From contig JALSHP010000340.1 of assembly GCA_026982175.1 (NCBI GenBank), forward strand, positions 1-10,535: a stretch of DNA of 10,535 nt, read 5' to 3'. The notes beneath the pieces were generated by a model. That model searched no databases. It was not told where the DNA came from and was given only the letters and a program-made list of their open reading frames with translations. This document shows, in pieces, positions 1 through 6,362 of the stretch (position 1 is the first letter of the stretch; every line of letters starts with the position of its first letter). Made by a program: the position numbers and the translations under genes. This stretch comes from Campylobacteraceae bacterium (GTDB lineage Bacteria; Campylobacterota; Campylobacteria; Campylobacterales; Sulfurovaceae).

Positions 1-446
1 CGACTAAGGGCATGAACGTTAAATTAGTAATTGAAAACACTGCAGGACAAGGGACAAATTTGGGTTATAAATTTGAGCATTTAGCACATATTATTAACAA
101 AGTAGAAGACAAAAGTCGTGTGGGTGTCTGTTTGGATACCTGTCATACTTTTACAGGAGGCTATGACCTTAGAACCCGTGAGGCGTATGACAAAACAATG
201 GATGAGTTTGAACGTTTGGTTGGGTTTGAGTATTTGTCTGCGATGCACATTAATGACTCAAAACCAAAACTAGGAAGCCGTGTCGATAGACACCATTCAT
301 TGGGTGAAGGTGAGATTGGTTGGGATACCTTTAGATTTATTATGAATGATGAACGTATGAATGACATTCCCTTGGTCTTAGAGACCATTGATGAGAGCAT
401 TTGGGACAGAGAAATTGAGCAGATGTATGATATGATTGAAGCTTAA
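1..446 (+). CDS. nfo: Endonuclease IV (AP endonuclease), C-terminal half, cut by the window edge
   Basis: This is a zinc-dependent apurinic/apyrimidinic endonuclease of base-excision repair, which cuts 5' of abasic sites. The frame is open to the left edge. The ATG at 12 is internal, because the residues around it (TKG-M-NVKLVIENTAGQG) belong to the conserved core. About 145 residues of a usual 280 or so are present, so roughly half the protein lies outside the window. Metal-ligand positions known from E. coli Nfo are all visible in this half. Counting from the ATG at 12 they are Glu8 in VIENTAGQG, Asp42 and His45 in DTCH, His79 in MHIND, Asp92 and His94 in RVDRHHSLGEG, and Glu124 in LETI. 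The two N-terminal histidine ligands are off the window. The next gene starts 21 bp downstream, so read-through transcription is possible. Identification is secure; completeness of the 5' half cannot be judged. Confidence 0.97.
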   Translation, partial: TKGMNVKLVIENTAGQGTNLGYKFEHLAHIINKVEDKSRVGVCLDTCHTFTGGYDLRTREAYDKTMDEFERLVGFEYLSAMHINDSKPKLGSRVDRHHSLGEGEIGWDTFRFIMNDERMNDIPLVLETIDESIWDREIEQMYDMIEA

Positions 447-467
447 ATTATAATTAAGGATAAATCA

Positions 468-1736
468 ATGAATCAAACCCTAAAAAAAACCATGCTAGTT
501 TTAAGCCCTTTACTTTTTTTGGCTTGTGGAGGTGGCGATAGCACTACAAATGAAACTTCGACTGAAGCACCGACAAAGATTGAAGGTAAATTGGTTGTAG
601 ATTTCCCAGCTTCAGCAGTTAAAGCAGGATTGATTGATGCAGGAGTAATAGAGAGTAATCGAACAGTTTATGGATATAAAGCCTATAAAATCCCCTATGT
701 TACGACAGATGAAGAGGGGAACAGTGTTAATGTTTCGGGTCTCTTAGTTATTCCGACAGGTCTACCAGAGCCTGTGAAAGATTTAGGCTTATCAATGGTA
801 TCTGATGGACATGGTACGATTTTTGCCAATAATAAAGCCCCATCGGTAACAGCTTCTAAATATGGTGTACCTGATGGTTCATCTGTAATTTTAACGTCAC
901 TTGGTGCATTTGCAACTTTACAACCTGACTATATTGGTTTTGGTGATTCTCGTGAACATTATCATCCTTTCATTTTAAAAGACTCTTTAGCCAATGCTAC
1001 CGTTGATTTTATTAAACAGGTGAAACTTTTTACTAAAGAGCAAAATATCAAGCTAAATAATCAGCTTTTCTTAACAGGTTATTCAGAGGGTGGGTACTCT
1101 TCAATGGCAGCATTAAAGAAGATTGAAGAAGAGGATTTATCTGATTTAGCAGTAACACTTGCAGCTCCAATGGCTGGGCCTTATACCCTAAAAGAGATGG
1201 CAGATTCTATTTTGACGCAAGAGAGATTACTTGTTCCCTCTTTTATGGCAAACTTTGGTTACGCTTATGCAAAAGCACATGATGAAGCAATAGATAGTGT
1301 TATTAATGAACCTTATGCTTCAATGTTAGAAAATCTACTCAATGGTGACTTAAACAGAACCCAAATTGATGGAAACTTGACAACCTTGACGACAAGCAAT
1401 GAAGGACTTTTTTCTCAAGATTTTGTTAGTAACTATTTAACTCAAGATGATTTCTGGTTTAAAAGAGCATTAGTTAAAAATACGCTTCATAATTGGGCTC
1501 CGACTACACCTATTCGTTTAGTTCATTGTAAGGGGGATAACGTTATTCCTTATGCTATTTCGGAATTAACCCAGCAGAGTATGCAATCATTAGGTGCAAG
1601 TGATGTAGAGCTTATTCCTGTAGAGCAGAGCTTAGGTTTACCAACACAGCTAGGGCATGGAGAGTGTGGATTACCTGCTTATGCTGTTACTACAAAAATG
1701 TTTGCAAAGATTAGAAAACAAACCATCGGATACTAG
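468..1736 (+). CDS. Lipoprotein alpha/beta hydrolase (secretory-lipase-like esterase)
   Basis: This is a predicted membrane-anchored serine esterase or lipase of 422 residues. The N-terminus is a lipoprotein signal ending in the lipobox LFLAC, with Cys20 as the lipidated residue, followed by a Gly/Ser/Thr-rich tether (about 21-35). The catalytic triad can be read from the sequence: Ser206 in GYSEGG (the GxSxG elbow), a likely Asp357 in HCKGDNVIP, and a likely His397 in LGHGECG. A preceding DYIGFGDS segment (154-161) resembles the substrate-pocket loop of LIP-type secretory lipases. An AAGGA ribosome site at 456-460 supports the ATG at 468. The gene ends in the Shine-Dalgarno sequence of the FadL-like gene, so the two are probably co-expressed. 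I infer release of acyl groups or small hydrophobic products next to an uptake channel. The true substrate is unknown, and a polyester, sterol-ester or peptide substrate cannot be excluded. Confidence 0.85.
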   Translation: MNQTLKKTMLVLSPLLFLACGGGDSTTNETSTEAPTKIEGKLVVDFPASAVKAGLIDAGVIESNRTVYGYKAYKIPYVTTDEEGNSVNVSGLLVIPTGLPEPVKDLGLSMVSDGHGTIFANNKAPSVTASKYGVPDGSSVILTSLGAFATLQPDYIGFGDSREHYHPFILKDSLANATVDFIKQVKLFTKEQNIKLNNQLFLTGYSEGGYSSMAALKKIEEEDLSDLAVTLAAPMAGPYTLKEMADSILTQERLLVPSFMANFGYAYAKAHDEAIDSVINEPYASMLENLLNGDLNRTQIDGNLTTLTTSNEGLFSQDFVSNYLTQDDFWFKRALVKNTLHNWAPTTPIRLVHCKGDNVIPYAISELTQQSMQSLGASDVELIPVEQSLGLPTQLGHGECGLPAYAVTTKMFAKIRKQTIGY

Positions 1737-1740
1737 GAGA
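1735..1740 (+). promoter_or_regulatory. Shine-Dalgarno overlapping the upstream stop codon; decides the FadL start
   Basis: AGGAGA overlaps the TAG stop of the hydrolase gene. Two ATG codons follow in tandem, at 1743 and 1746. Spacing is 2 nt to the first and 5 nt to the second, so the second ATG is the more plausible initiator. The overlap suggests translational coupling of the two genes. Confidence 0.7.
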
Positions 1741-1742
1741 AG

Positions 1743-2978
1743 ATGATGAAAAAAATTATACTATTAAGTACACTAACAAGCTCTTTAGTTTTAGCAGGAG
1801 CCTACAAAGTTCCTGAACAATCGGTGAACTCTATGGCATTGGGTGCTGCCTATGTTGCACATACGCAAGGGGCAGATACAGCCTATTTTAACCCTGCAAA
1901 CATGGCATTTATGGAAGATGAAAATGCGATGGAGCTAGGTTTTACTTGGGCTCATCTGCCACGTAACCAATTTGAAGGCTTTCAAGCCTATTCAGCTACG
2001 GAGGTTTTTTCTGCTGATAACAAATCTCAAATAGAAAATTTACAGTTACCATTTTTACACTATGTGGCAAAACCAATGGGAGATTTTAGATGGGGAGCGA
2101 GTTTAACGGTTCCTGGAGGGCTTAGTAAGCGTTGGGAGAGTGGACATCAAAAGGTTTCGGCTGAGGAGTTTACACTTAAAGTAGTAGAACTAAACCCAGT
2201 AGTTTCTTATAAACTTTCTAACAATTTTGCAGTTGCTGGAGGGCTTCGTGCTATCTATTCAGAGGGGGTGGTTAACTCTGATGGAGGAGCAATTAAACCA
2301 CTTAAACGTGAAATGACGGGAGATACAGTAGAGTTTGGTTATAACCTTGCAATGGCGTATAAACCTACTTCAGACATTAATGTGGCAGCTACTTATCGTT
2401 CTAATATTGACCTCAATGAAGAGGGAGAAGCAAACCTCTATTTATTTAATGTGGGTAAACAGTATGATGCTTCTGTAAGTGTACCACTACCTGCTGCTCT
2501 GAATTTGGCTGTTTCTAAAACATGGAACGACAAATATACTGTTGAGTTAAATTATGAAAGAACCTATTGGTCAGCGTATAAGGAGTTAGATTTTAATTAT
2601 GGCTCTTCTATTCGACCTGCATTGGTTGCCCCTTTTGATGATGCCAAAGCTAAAAACTGGAAAGACACCAACACCTTTAGGGTAGGATTAACAGCAAAAA
2701 TGTCACCTATTTTAACCTTTATGGCAGGGTATGCTAAAGATGAAAGCCCTATTAGTAAACAGTATGTATCGTATGAATTACCTGATTCTGATGCAAACAT
2801 TTATACTTGTGGTTTCCGTATTAAGTCTAGTGACAATCTCTCTTATGGACTCTCTTACTTACATGATGAAAAAGATGTACTCCTATTAAAGTCGGGTGAG
2901 AATGCCAATGGAATTATTGGTAAGTTTTCAGCAGGTGGAGCAGATTTATTTACTCTAGGGATGAATTACACTTTTTAA
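1743..2978 (+). CDS. FadL/OmpP1-family outer-membrane transport protein
   Basis: This is a predicted 14-strand outer-membrane channel for hydrophobic compounds such as fatty acids or hydrocarbons. It has 411 residues, within the family's normal range. Residues 1-20 form a Sec signal peptide (basic start, hydrophobic core, then LAGA). The mature N-terminus carries the family hallmark: EQSVNSMALGAAYVA, then GADTAYFNPANMAFM, with the NPA motif at 50-52, corresponding to the hatch domain. The rest alternates in a beta-barrel pattern and ends in LFTLGMNYTF, with the terminal Phe expected for BAM recognition. Translation may begin at the second ATG (1746), which is better spaced from its ribosome site. 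It lies 6 bp after the lipoprotein hydrolase and 83 bp before the RND gene. I infer that it brings hydrophobic molecules, perhaps products of the hydrolase, across the outer membrane. Substrate specificity cannot be read from the sequence. Confidence 0.92.
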   Translation: MMKKIILLSTLTSSLVLAGAYKVPEQSVNSMALGAAYVAHTQGADTAYFNPANMAFMEDENAMELGFTWAHLPRNQFEGFQAYSATEVFSADNKSQIENLQLPFLHYVAKPMGDFRWGASLTVPGGLSKRWESGHQKVSAEEFTLKVVELNPVVSYKLSNNFAVAGGLRAIYSEGVVNSDGGAIKPLKREMTGDTVEFGYNLAMAYKPTSDINVAATYRSNIDLNEEGEANLYLFNVGKQYDASVSVPLPAALNLAVSKTWNDKYTVELNYERTYWSAYKELDFNYGSSIRPALVAPFDDAKAKNWKDTNTFRVGLTAKMSPILTFMAGYAKDESPISKQYVSYELPDSDANIYTCGFRIKSSDNLSYGLSYLHDEKDVLLLKSGENANGIIGKFSAGGADLFTLGMNYTF

Positions 2979-3021
2979 GCACTACTTACTTAAGCAATTA
3001 ACATTGAGTTAACTTTGGAGA

Positions 3022-3029
3022 TGTATAAT
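3022..3029 (+). promoter_or_regulatory. Candidate promoter (-10) for the RND gene cluster
   Basis: A perfect TATAAT at 3024-3029, preceded directly by TG, lies in the 83-bp gap between the FadL-like and RND genes, 32 bp before the RND start codon. There is no good -35 at 17 bp; CATTGA at 3002-3007 is a weak match. This is normal for sigma-70 promoters of Campylobacterota, where the -35 is poorly conserved. It would let the RND, LolA-like and DUF1302 genes be expressed separately from the hydrolase and FadL genes. Confidence 0.5.
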
Positions 3030-3061
3030 ATAGGCTAAATGTAATTTCATGGAGTCTGCTA

Positions 3062-5461
3062 ATGCACAAAAAGCTAGAAAATCTTATGAGTCAATTTGGC
3101 TCATTTATACACGACAACCCGTTTAAAGTTCTTTTAGTTTTGGTCATTTTATTGGCTTTTCCCATCTCTCACGTTCCACAAATTAAGATGGACACCTCAA
3201 CCGAGGGGTTCATGCACCCTGATGACCCTGTTCTTTTAAGCTACAATGACTTTCGTGCCCAGTTTGGACGTGATGAGCGTGTTGTTTTAGCCATTCAGAG
3301 TGATGATGTTTTTAGTTTGAAGTTTTTGAATAAGCTTAAAAAGTTGCATAAAGAGATAGAGAGTAAAGTCCCTTATGTTGATGATGTCACATCACTTTAT
3401 AATGTAAGAAATACAAGAGGGGAGGGTGACAAACTCATTACCGATGACCTCTTAGAACCTTTCCCTAAAACCAAAGCAGAAGTAGATGCCATTAAGAAAC
3501 AAGCATTGGCTTCACACTTTTACAAAGATTTACTCATTAACCAAAAAGGTGACATGACGACGCTTATCATTGAAACTGATGCCTACTCTCATGAGGGAGA
3601 ACAAGAGGTTTCAGTAGAAGATGAGTTTAGTGATGGATTTGAAGACAGTGCTACGCAAAATTCGGTTGAGCAAAAAGCCTTTTTAAGTGATGCTGAAAAC
3701 CATGAAATTTTAGAAGCTGTTCAAGCCATTGTCAAAAATTATGAAACAGAAGATTTCAAAATCTACATGGCAGGTTCACCTGCGGTTAACAATGAGTTAA
3801 AAGCCCAAATGAAAGCTGATATGCAGAAGTTTATGCGTATTACTTTTTTGATTATTTTGGTATTTTTATTTGTGGTTTTTAGACGTTTATCGGCTGTTTT
3901 CTATCCCTTATTGGTTATTGCTCTTTCATTGGTAGCAACCGTTGGAGCGATGGCTTGGAGTGGGGTAGCCTTTAAATTACCCACACAGATTGTACCGTCG
4001 CTTCTTTTGGCTGTTTCGGTTGGTGCAACGGTGCATATTTTGTCCGTATTTTTTGATAAGTTTAACACCACAGGCGATAAAAAAGAGGCACTCTCTTATA
4101 CCCTTGGGCATTCTGGTTTAGCCATTGCCATGACCTCTATTACCACAGCGATTGGGGTTGGCTCATTTGCAGGGAGTGAAGTTGCTCCCATCTCGGACTT
4201 AGGGATTTTTGCCTCTTTGGGGGTAATGATTTCGTTGGTATTAACTTTGACGCTACTTCCTGCTCTTTTAAGCATTACTAAGTTAAAACCAAAAGCAAAA
4301 AAAGAGGCAGGAAAAATTGATCTGCTTATGAAAAAGTTGGCTGTAATTCCTGTGCAACATACCAACAAAGTACTCATAGGCTCTTTGGTGGTGGTGATGA
4401 TTTCACTTTTGGCTGCGTCACAAGTACGATTGTCTCACAATCCTTTAAAGTGGTTTCAACCTGAAAAAGATACCCGTATTGCCACAGAAGTGATTGATGC
4501 GAAGATGAATGGTACTGTGACCATTGAAGTGGTGGTAGACACAGGCAAAGTGAATGGATGGCAAGACCCTGAACGTTTGGCAAAGCTTAATGCTTTTTCA
4601 GCAAAGATGGAGCAGTATAGCGATGCGTTTACCCATATAGGAAAAGTGGTCTCTTTGGCGACCATTATGAAAGAGACTAATAGAGCATTACATGAAAATA
4701 AAGAGGCGTTTTACAGCATTCCCAAAGAGCAGAACCTTGTCTCACAAGAGCTTTTACTTTTTGAAAACTCAGGTTCGGATGATTTAGAAGATGTGGTAGA
4801 TAGCCAGTTTTCAAAAGCAAGAATTACGATTAAACTGCCATGGACTGACTCCATTAAAGCCGTTCAAGTTCTCTCTTTTGTGAAAGGGGAAGCCATTAAA
4901 ACATTTACTAACTCCAAAGTGGAGACCACAGGGATGATTCCATTGTTGATTAATACTTTTTCACAAGCCGTTTTCTCTTCAGCCTTTTCGTATCTTATGG
5001 CAGGAGTTGCCATTACGTTTATGATGATGCTTATTTTAGGTTCGGTGCGTCTAGGAGCGATGAGTATGATTCCTAACTTAACGCCGATTGTCATGGGATT
5101 GTTGGTGATGTATATTGGTAATATGCCACTTGATATGTTTACGCTACTCATTGGGTCAATTGCGATTGGCTTGGCAGTTGATGACACCATACATTTTATG
5201 CACAATTTTCGGAGATACTACCTTGAGAGTGGCGATGCTCAAGAAGCGATGGAGCAGACATTCTTTACCACAGGTAAAGCGATGGTTATTACCACTTTAG
5301 TCTTGGCATTAGGATTTTTTGCCTACATCGCAGCAAACATGATTTCGGTACAAAACTTTGGGATAATCACTGCTTCAGTGATTATCTTCGCACTCTTATC
5401 TGACTTACTTTTAGCACCTGCCCTTATGGTTGTGGCGGCTAAACGTGGTTGGATTAAATAA
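3062..5461 (+). CDS. RND/MMPL-superfamily exporter, 12 TM segments
   Basis: This is a predicted inner-membrane, proton-driven lipid or hydrophobic-compound transporter of 799 residues, of the COG1033 'RND superfamily exporter' type. The layout is two similar halves. TM1 is at about 20-38, a periplasmic domain at 39-258, TM2-TM6 at about 259-405, TM7 at about 436-453, a second periplasmic domain at 454-640, and TM8-TM12 at about 641-792. TM10 carries the proton-relay-like motif GLAVDDTIHF with Asp707 and Asp708. The matching TM4 position reads SVGATVHI and has no acid. The first periplasmic domain contains an acidic stretch (about 172-200) with DGFED at 191-195. GGAG at 3051-3054 supports the start. 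A palindromic repeat follows, then a LolA-like gene and a DUF1302 barrel, a set that often accompanies this transporter type. Direction and substrate are unknown. It lacks the AcrB-type drug-pump size, so drug efflux is unlikely. Confidence 0.92.
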   Translation: MHKKLENLMSQFGSFIHDNPFKVLLVLVILLAFPISHVPQIKMDTSTEGFMHPDDPVLLSYNDFRAQFGRDERVVLAIQSDDVFSLKFLNKLKKLHKEIESKVPYVDDVTSLYNVRNTRGEGDKLITDDLLEPFPKTKAEVDAIKKQALASHFYKDLLINQKGDMTTLIIETDAYSHEGEQEVSVEDEFSDGFEDSATQNSVEQKAFLSDAENHEILEAVQAIVKNYETEDFKIYMAGSPAVNNELKAQMKADMQKFMRITFLIILVFLFVVFRRLSAVFYPLLVIALSLVATVGAMAWSGVAFKLPTQIVPSLLLAVSVGATVHILSVFFDKFNTTGDKKEALSYTLGHSGLAIAMTSITTAIGVGSFAGSEVAPISDLGIFASLGVMISLVLTLTLLPALLSITKLKPKAKKEAGKIDLLMKKLAVIPVQHTNKVLIGSLVVVMISLLAASQVRLSHNPLKWFQPEKDTRIATEVIDAKMNGTVTIEVVVDTGKVNGWQDPERLAKLNAFSAKMEQYSDAFTHIGKVVSLATIMKETNRALHENKEAFYSIPKEQNLVSQELLLFENSGSDDLEDVVDSQFSKARITIKLPWTDSIKAVQVLSFVKGEAIKTFTNSKVETTGMIPLLINTFSQAVFSSAFSYLMAGVAITFMMMLILGSVRLGAMSMIPNLTPIVMGLLVMYIGNMPLDMFTLLIGSIAIGLAVDDTIHFMHNFRRYYLESGDAQEAMEQTFFTTGKAMVITTLVLALGFFAYIAANMISVQNFGIITASVIIFALLSDLLLAPALMVVAAKRGWIK

Positions 5462-5475
5462 ATGATATTGGTCAA

Positions 5476-5537
5476 TGGTGCAATAAATTGACACCCTACG
5501 GCTATACAAGCTTGGTAGGGTGCATTTTAATGCACCA
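5476..5537. repeat. Palindromic (REP/MITE-like) repeat element with two hairpin-forming arms
   Basis: The left arm (5476-5499) and right arm (5515-5537) are imperfect inverted copies around a 15-nt spacer. The inner parts pair perfectly as CACCCTAC (5492-5499) with GTAGGGTG (5515-5522). Each arm can also fold on itself. The left is GGTGCAAT..ATTGaCACC with one bulged A. The right is GGTGCAT, loop TTTA, ATGCACC (5519-5536). These folds compete with one another. No U-tract follows, so it is not a simple terminator. It lies in the RND to LolA-like gap and would sit in the operon mRNA. A 23-bp exact copy of the left arm recurs at 6379-6401, which marks it as a dispersed element. Confidence 0.8.
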
Positions 5538-5560
5538 ACTATTCTATAAAGGAACAACAA

Positions 5561-6361
5561 ATGAAAGCAAAAAAAATACTATTTCTACTTGGCGTAGGAG
5601 CAACACTATTAACAAGCAATTTAATCGCAGCAGAGATGGACGCTAGAGCCATTATGGATAAAGTAGATGCACGTGATGATGGGCAGACCTTAGAACAAGA
5701 TATGATGATGTTACTCATTGACAAAAATGGAGCAGAGCGTACCCGTGATTTAAAATCTTATGCCAAAGATGTTGGGGTAGATGCTTACCGAACCATGTTC
5801 TTTAAAAGCCCTGCTGATGTTAAAAATACGGCATTTTTAACCTATGATTATGATGATGCGTCTAAAGATGATGACCAGTGGTTGTATCTACCTGCACTTA
5901 AAAAAGTAAAAAGAATTCCCTCAACCGATAAGAGTTCAAGCTTTATGGGTTCAGATTTCTCATATTTTGACATGACGGACCGTGATTTGGATGATTATAA
6001 CTTTAAGATTTTAAAAGAGACCAAAGTTCGTGGGCATGATGCGTGGATGATTGAGTCAACTCCGAACAATCAAAAAGTGATTGATGAGTCTGGTTATGAA
6101 AAAACCATTGCGATTGTGCGAAAAGATAACTTTGTGGTGGTACGTGCCATTAACTTCTTGACCAATGGGAAAAAGAAATATCTTGACCTTACACAGATAC
6201 ATGAAGAGAATGGTATCTGGTTGGTAGATGAGATGAGTATGACCACTAAAAAAGGGCAAAGAACCTTACACAAAACGGTACTTACTTTCTCAAATGTGAG
6301 TTTAAACAAAGAGATAGATGACAATGTGTTTACCACACGACGGATAGAAAAAGGTCTCTAA
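5561..6361 (+). CDS. Periplasmic outer-membrane lipoprotein-sorting-like protein (LolA-like fold)
   Basis: This is a predicted periplasmic carrier or chaperone of 266 residues, of the family annotated 'outer membrane lipoprotein-sorting protein' (COG2834 / LolA_like). Residues 1-24 form a Sec signal peptide, with likely cleavage after LIAA. The family's most recognisable block is present: DDQWLYLPALKKVKRI (104-119), followed by FMGSDFSYFDM (128-138). The remainder is beta-rich with a basic C-terminus. AAAGGA at 5548-5553 supports the ATG. The stop codon is one base from the start of the DUF1302 gene, so the two are certainly co-translated. In this family the LolA-like half-barrel is thought to carry a lipid or acyl group between an RND pump and the outer membrane. 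This is not LolA itself, because the gene context and the conserved block differ. The cargo is not known. Confidence 0.9.
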   Translation: MKAKKILFLLGVGATLLTSNLIAAEMDARAIMDKVDARDDGQTLEQDMMMLLIDKNGAERTRDLKSYAKDVGVDAYRTMFFKSPADVKNTAFLTYDYDDASKDDDQWLYLPALKKVKRIPSTDKSSSFMGSDFSYFDMTDRDLDDYNFKILKETKVRGHDAWMIESTPNNQKVIDESGYEKTIAIVRKDNFVVVRAINFLTNGKKKYLDLTQIHEENGIWLVDEMSMTTKKGQRTLHKTVLTFSNVSLNKEIDDNVFTTRRIEKGL

Positions 6362-6362
6362 G

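Noticed and set aside
449..454. TATAAT just upstream of the lipoprotein hydrolase gene
   Set aside because: Transcription from it would begin near 461, after the AAGGA ribosome site at 456-460, so it cannot serve the ATG at 468 with its leader intact. The match is likely chance in AT-rich sequence.
2975..2995. Direct repeat TTAAGC twice after the FadL-like gene
   Set aside because: Six-base matches are expected by chance in AT-rich sequence, and no hairpin or known operator is formed.
4864..5205. Long antisense reading frame opposite the RND gene (113 codons)
   Set aside because: It lies wholly inside a well-supported membrane-protein gene on the + strand, has no ribosome site or recognisable family, and is a composition effect. 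The other antisense frames in the window are rejected for the same reason.
5492..5536. Rho-independent terminator after the RND gene
   Set aside because: The stems are strong, but no T-run follows the last hairpin, and the element recurs inside a coding region, so it is better explained as a dispersed repeat.
5545..5550. TATAAA as a promoter for the LolA-like gene
   Set aside because: It overlaps the ribosome site at 5548-5553 and is only 10 bp from the ATG, too close to give a leader containing that site.
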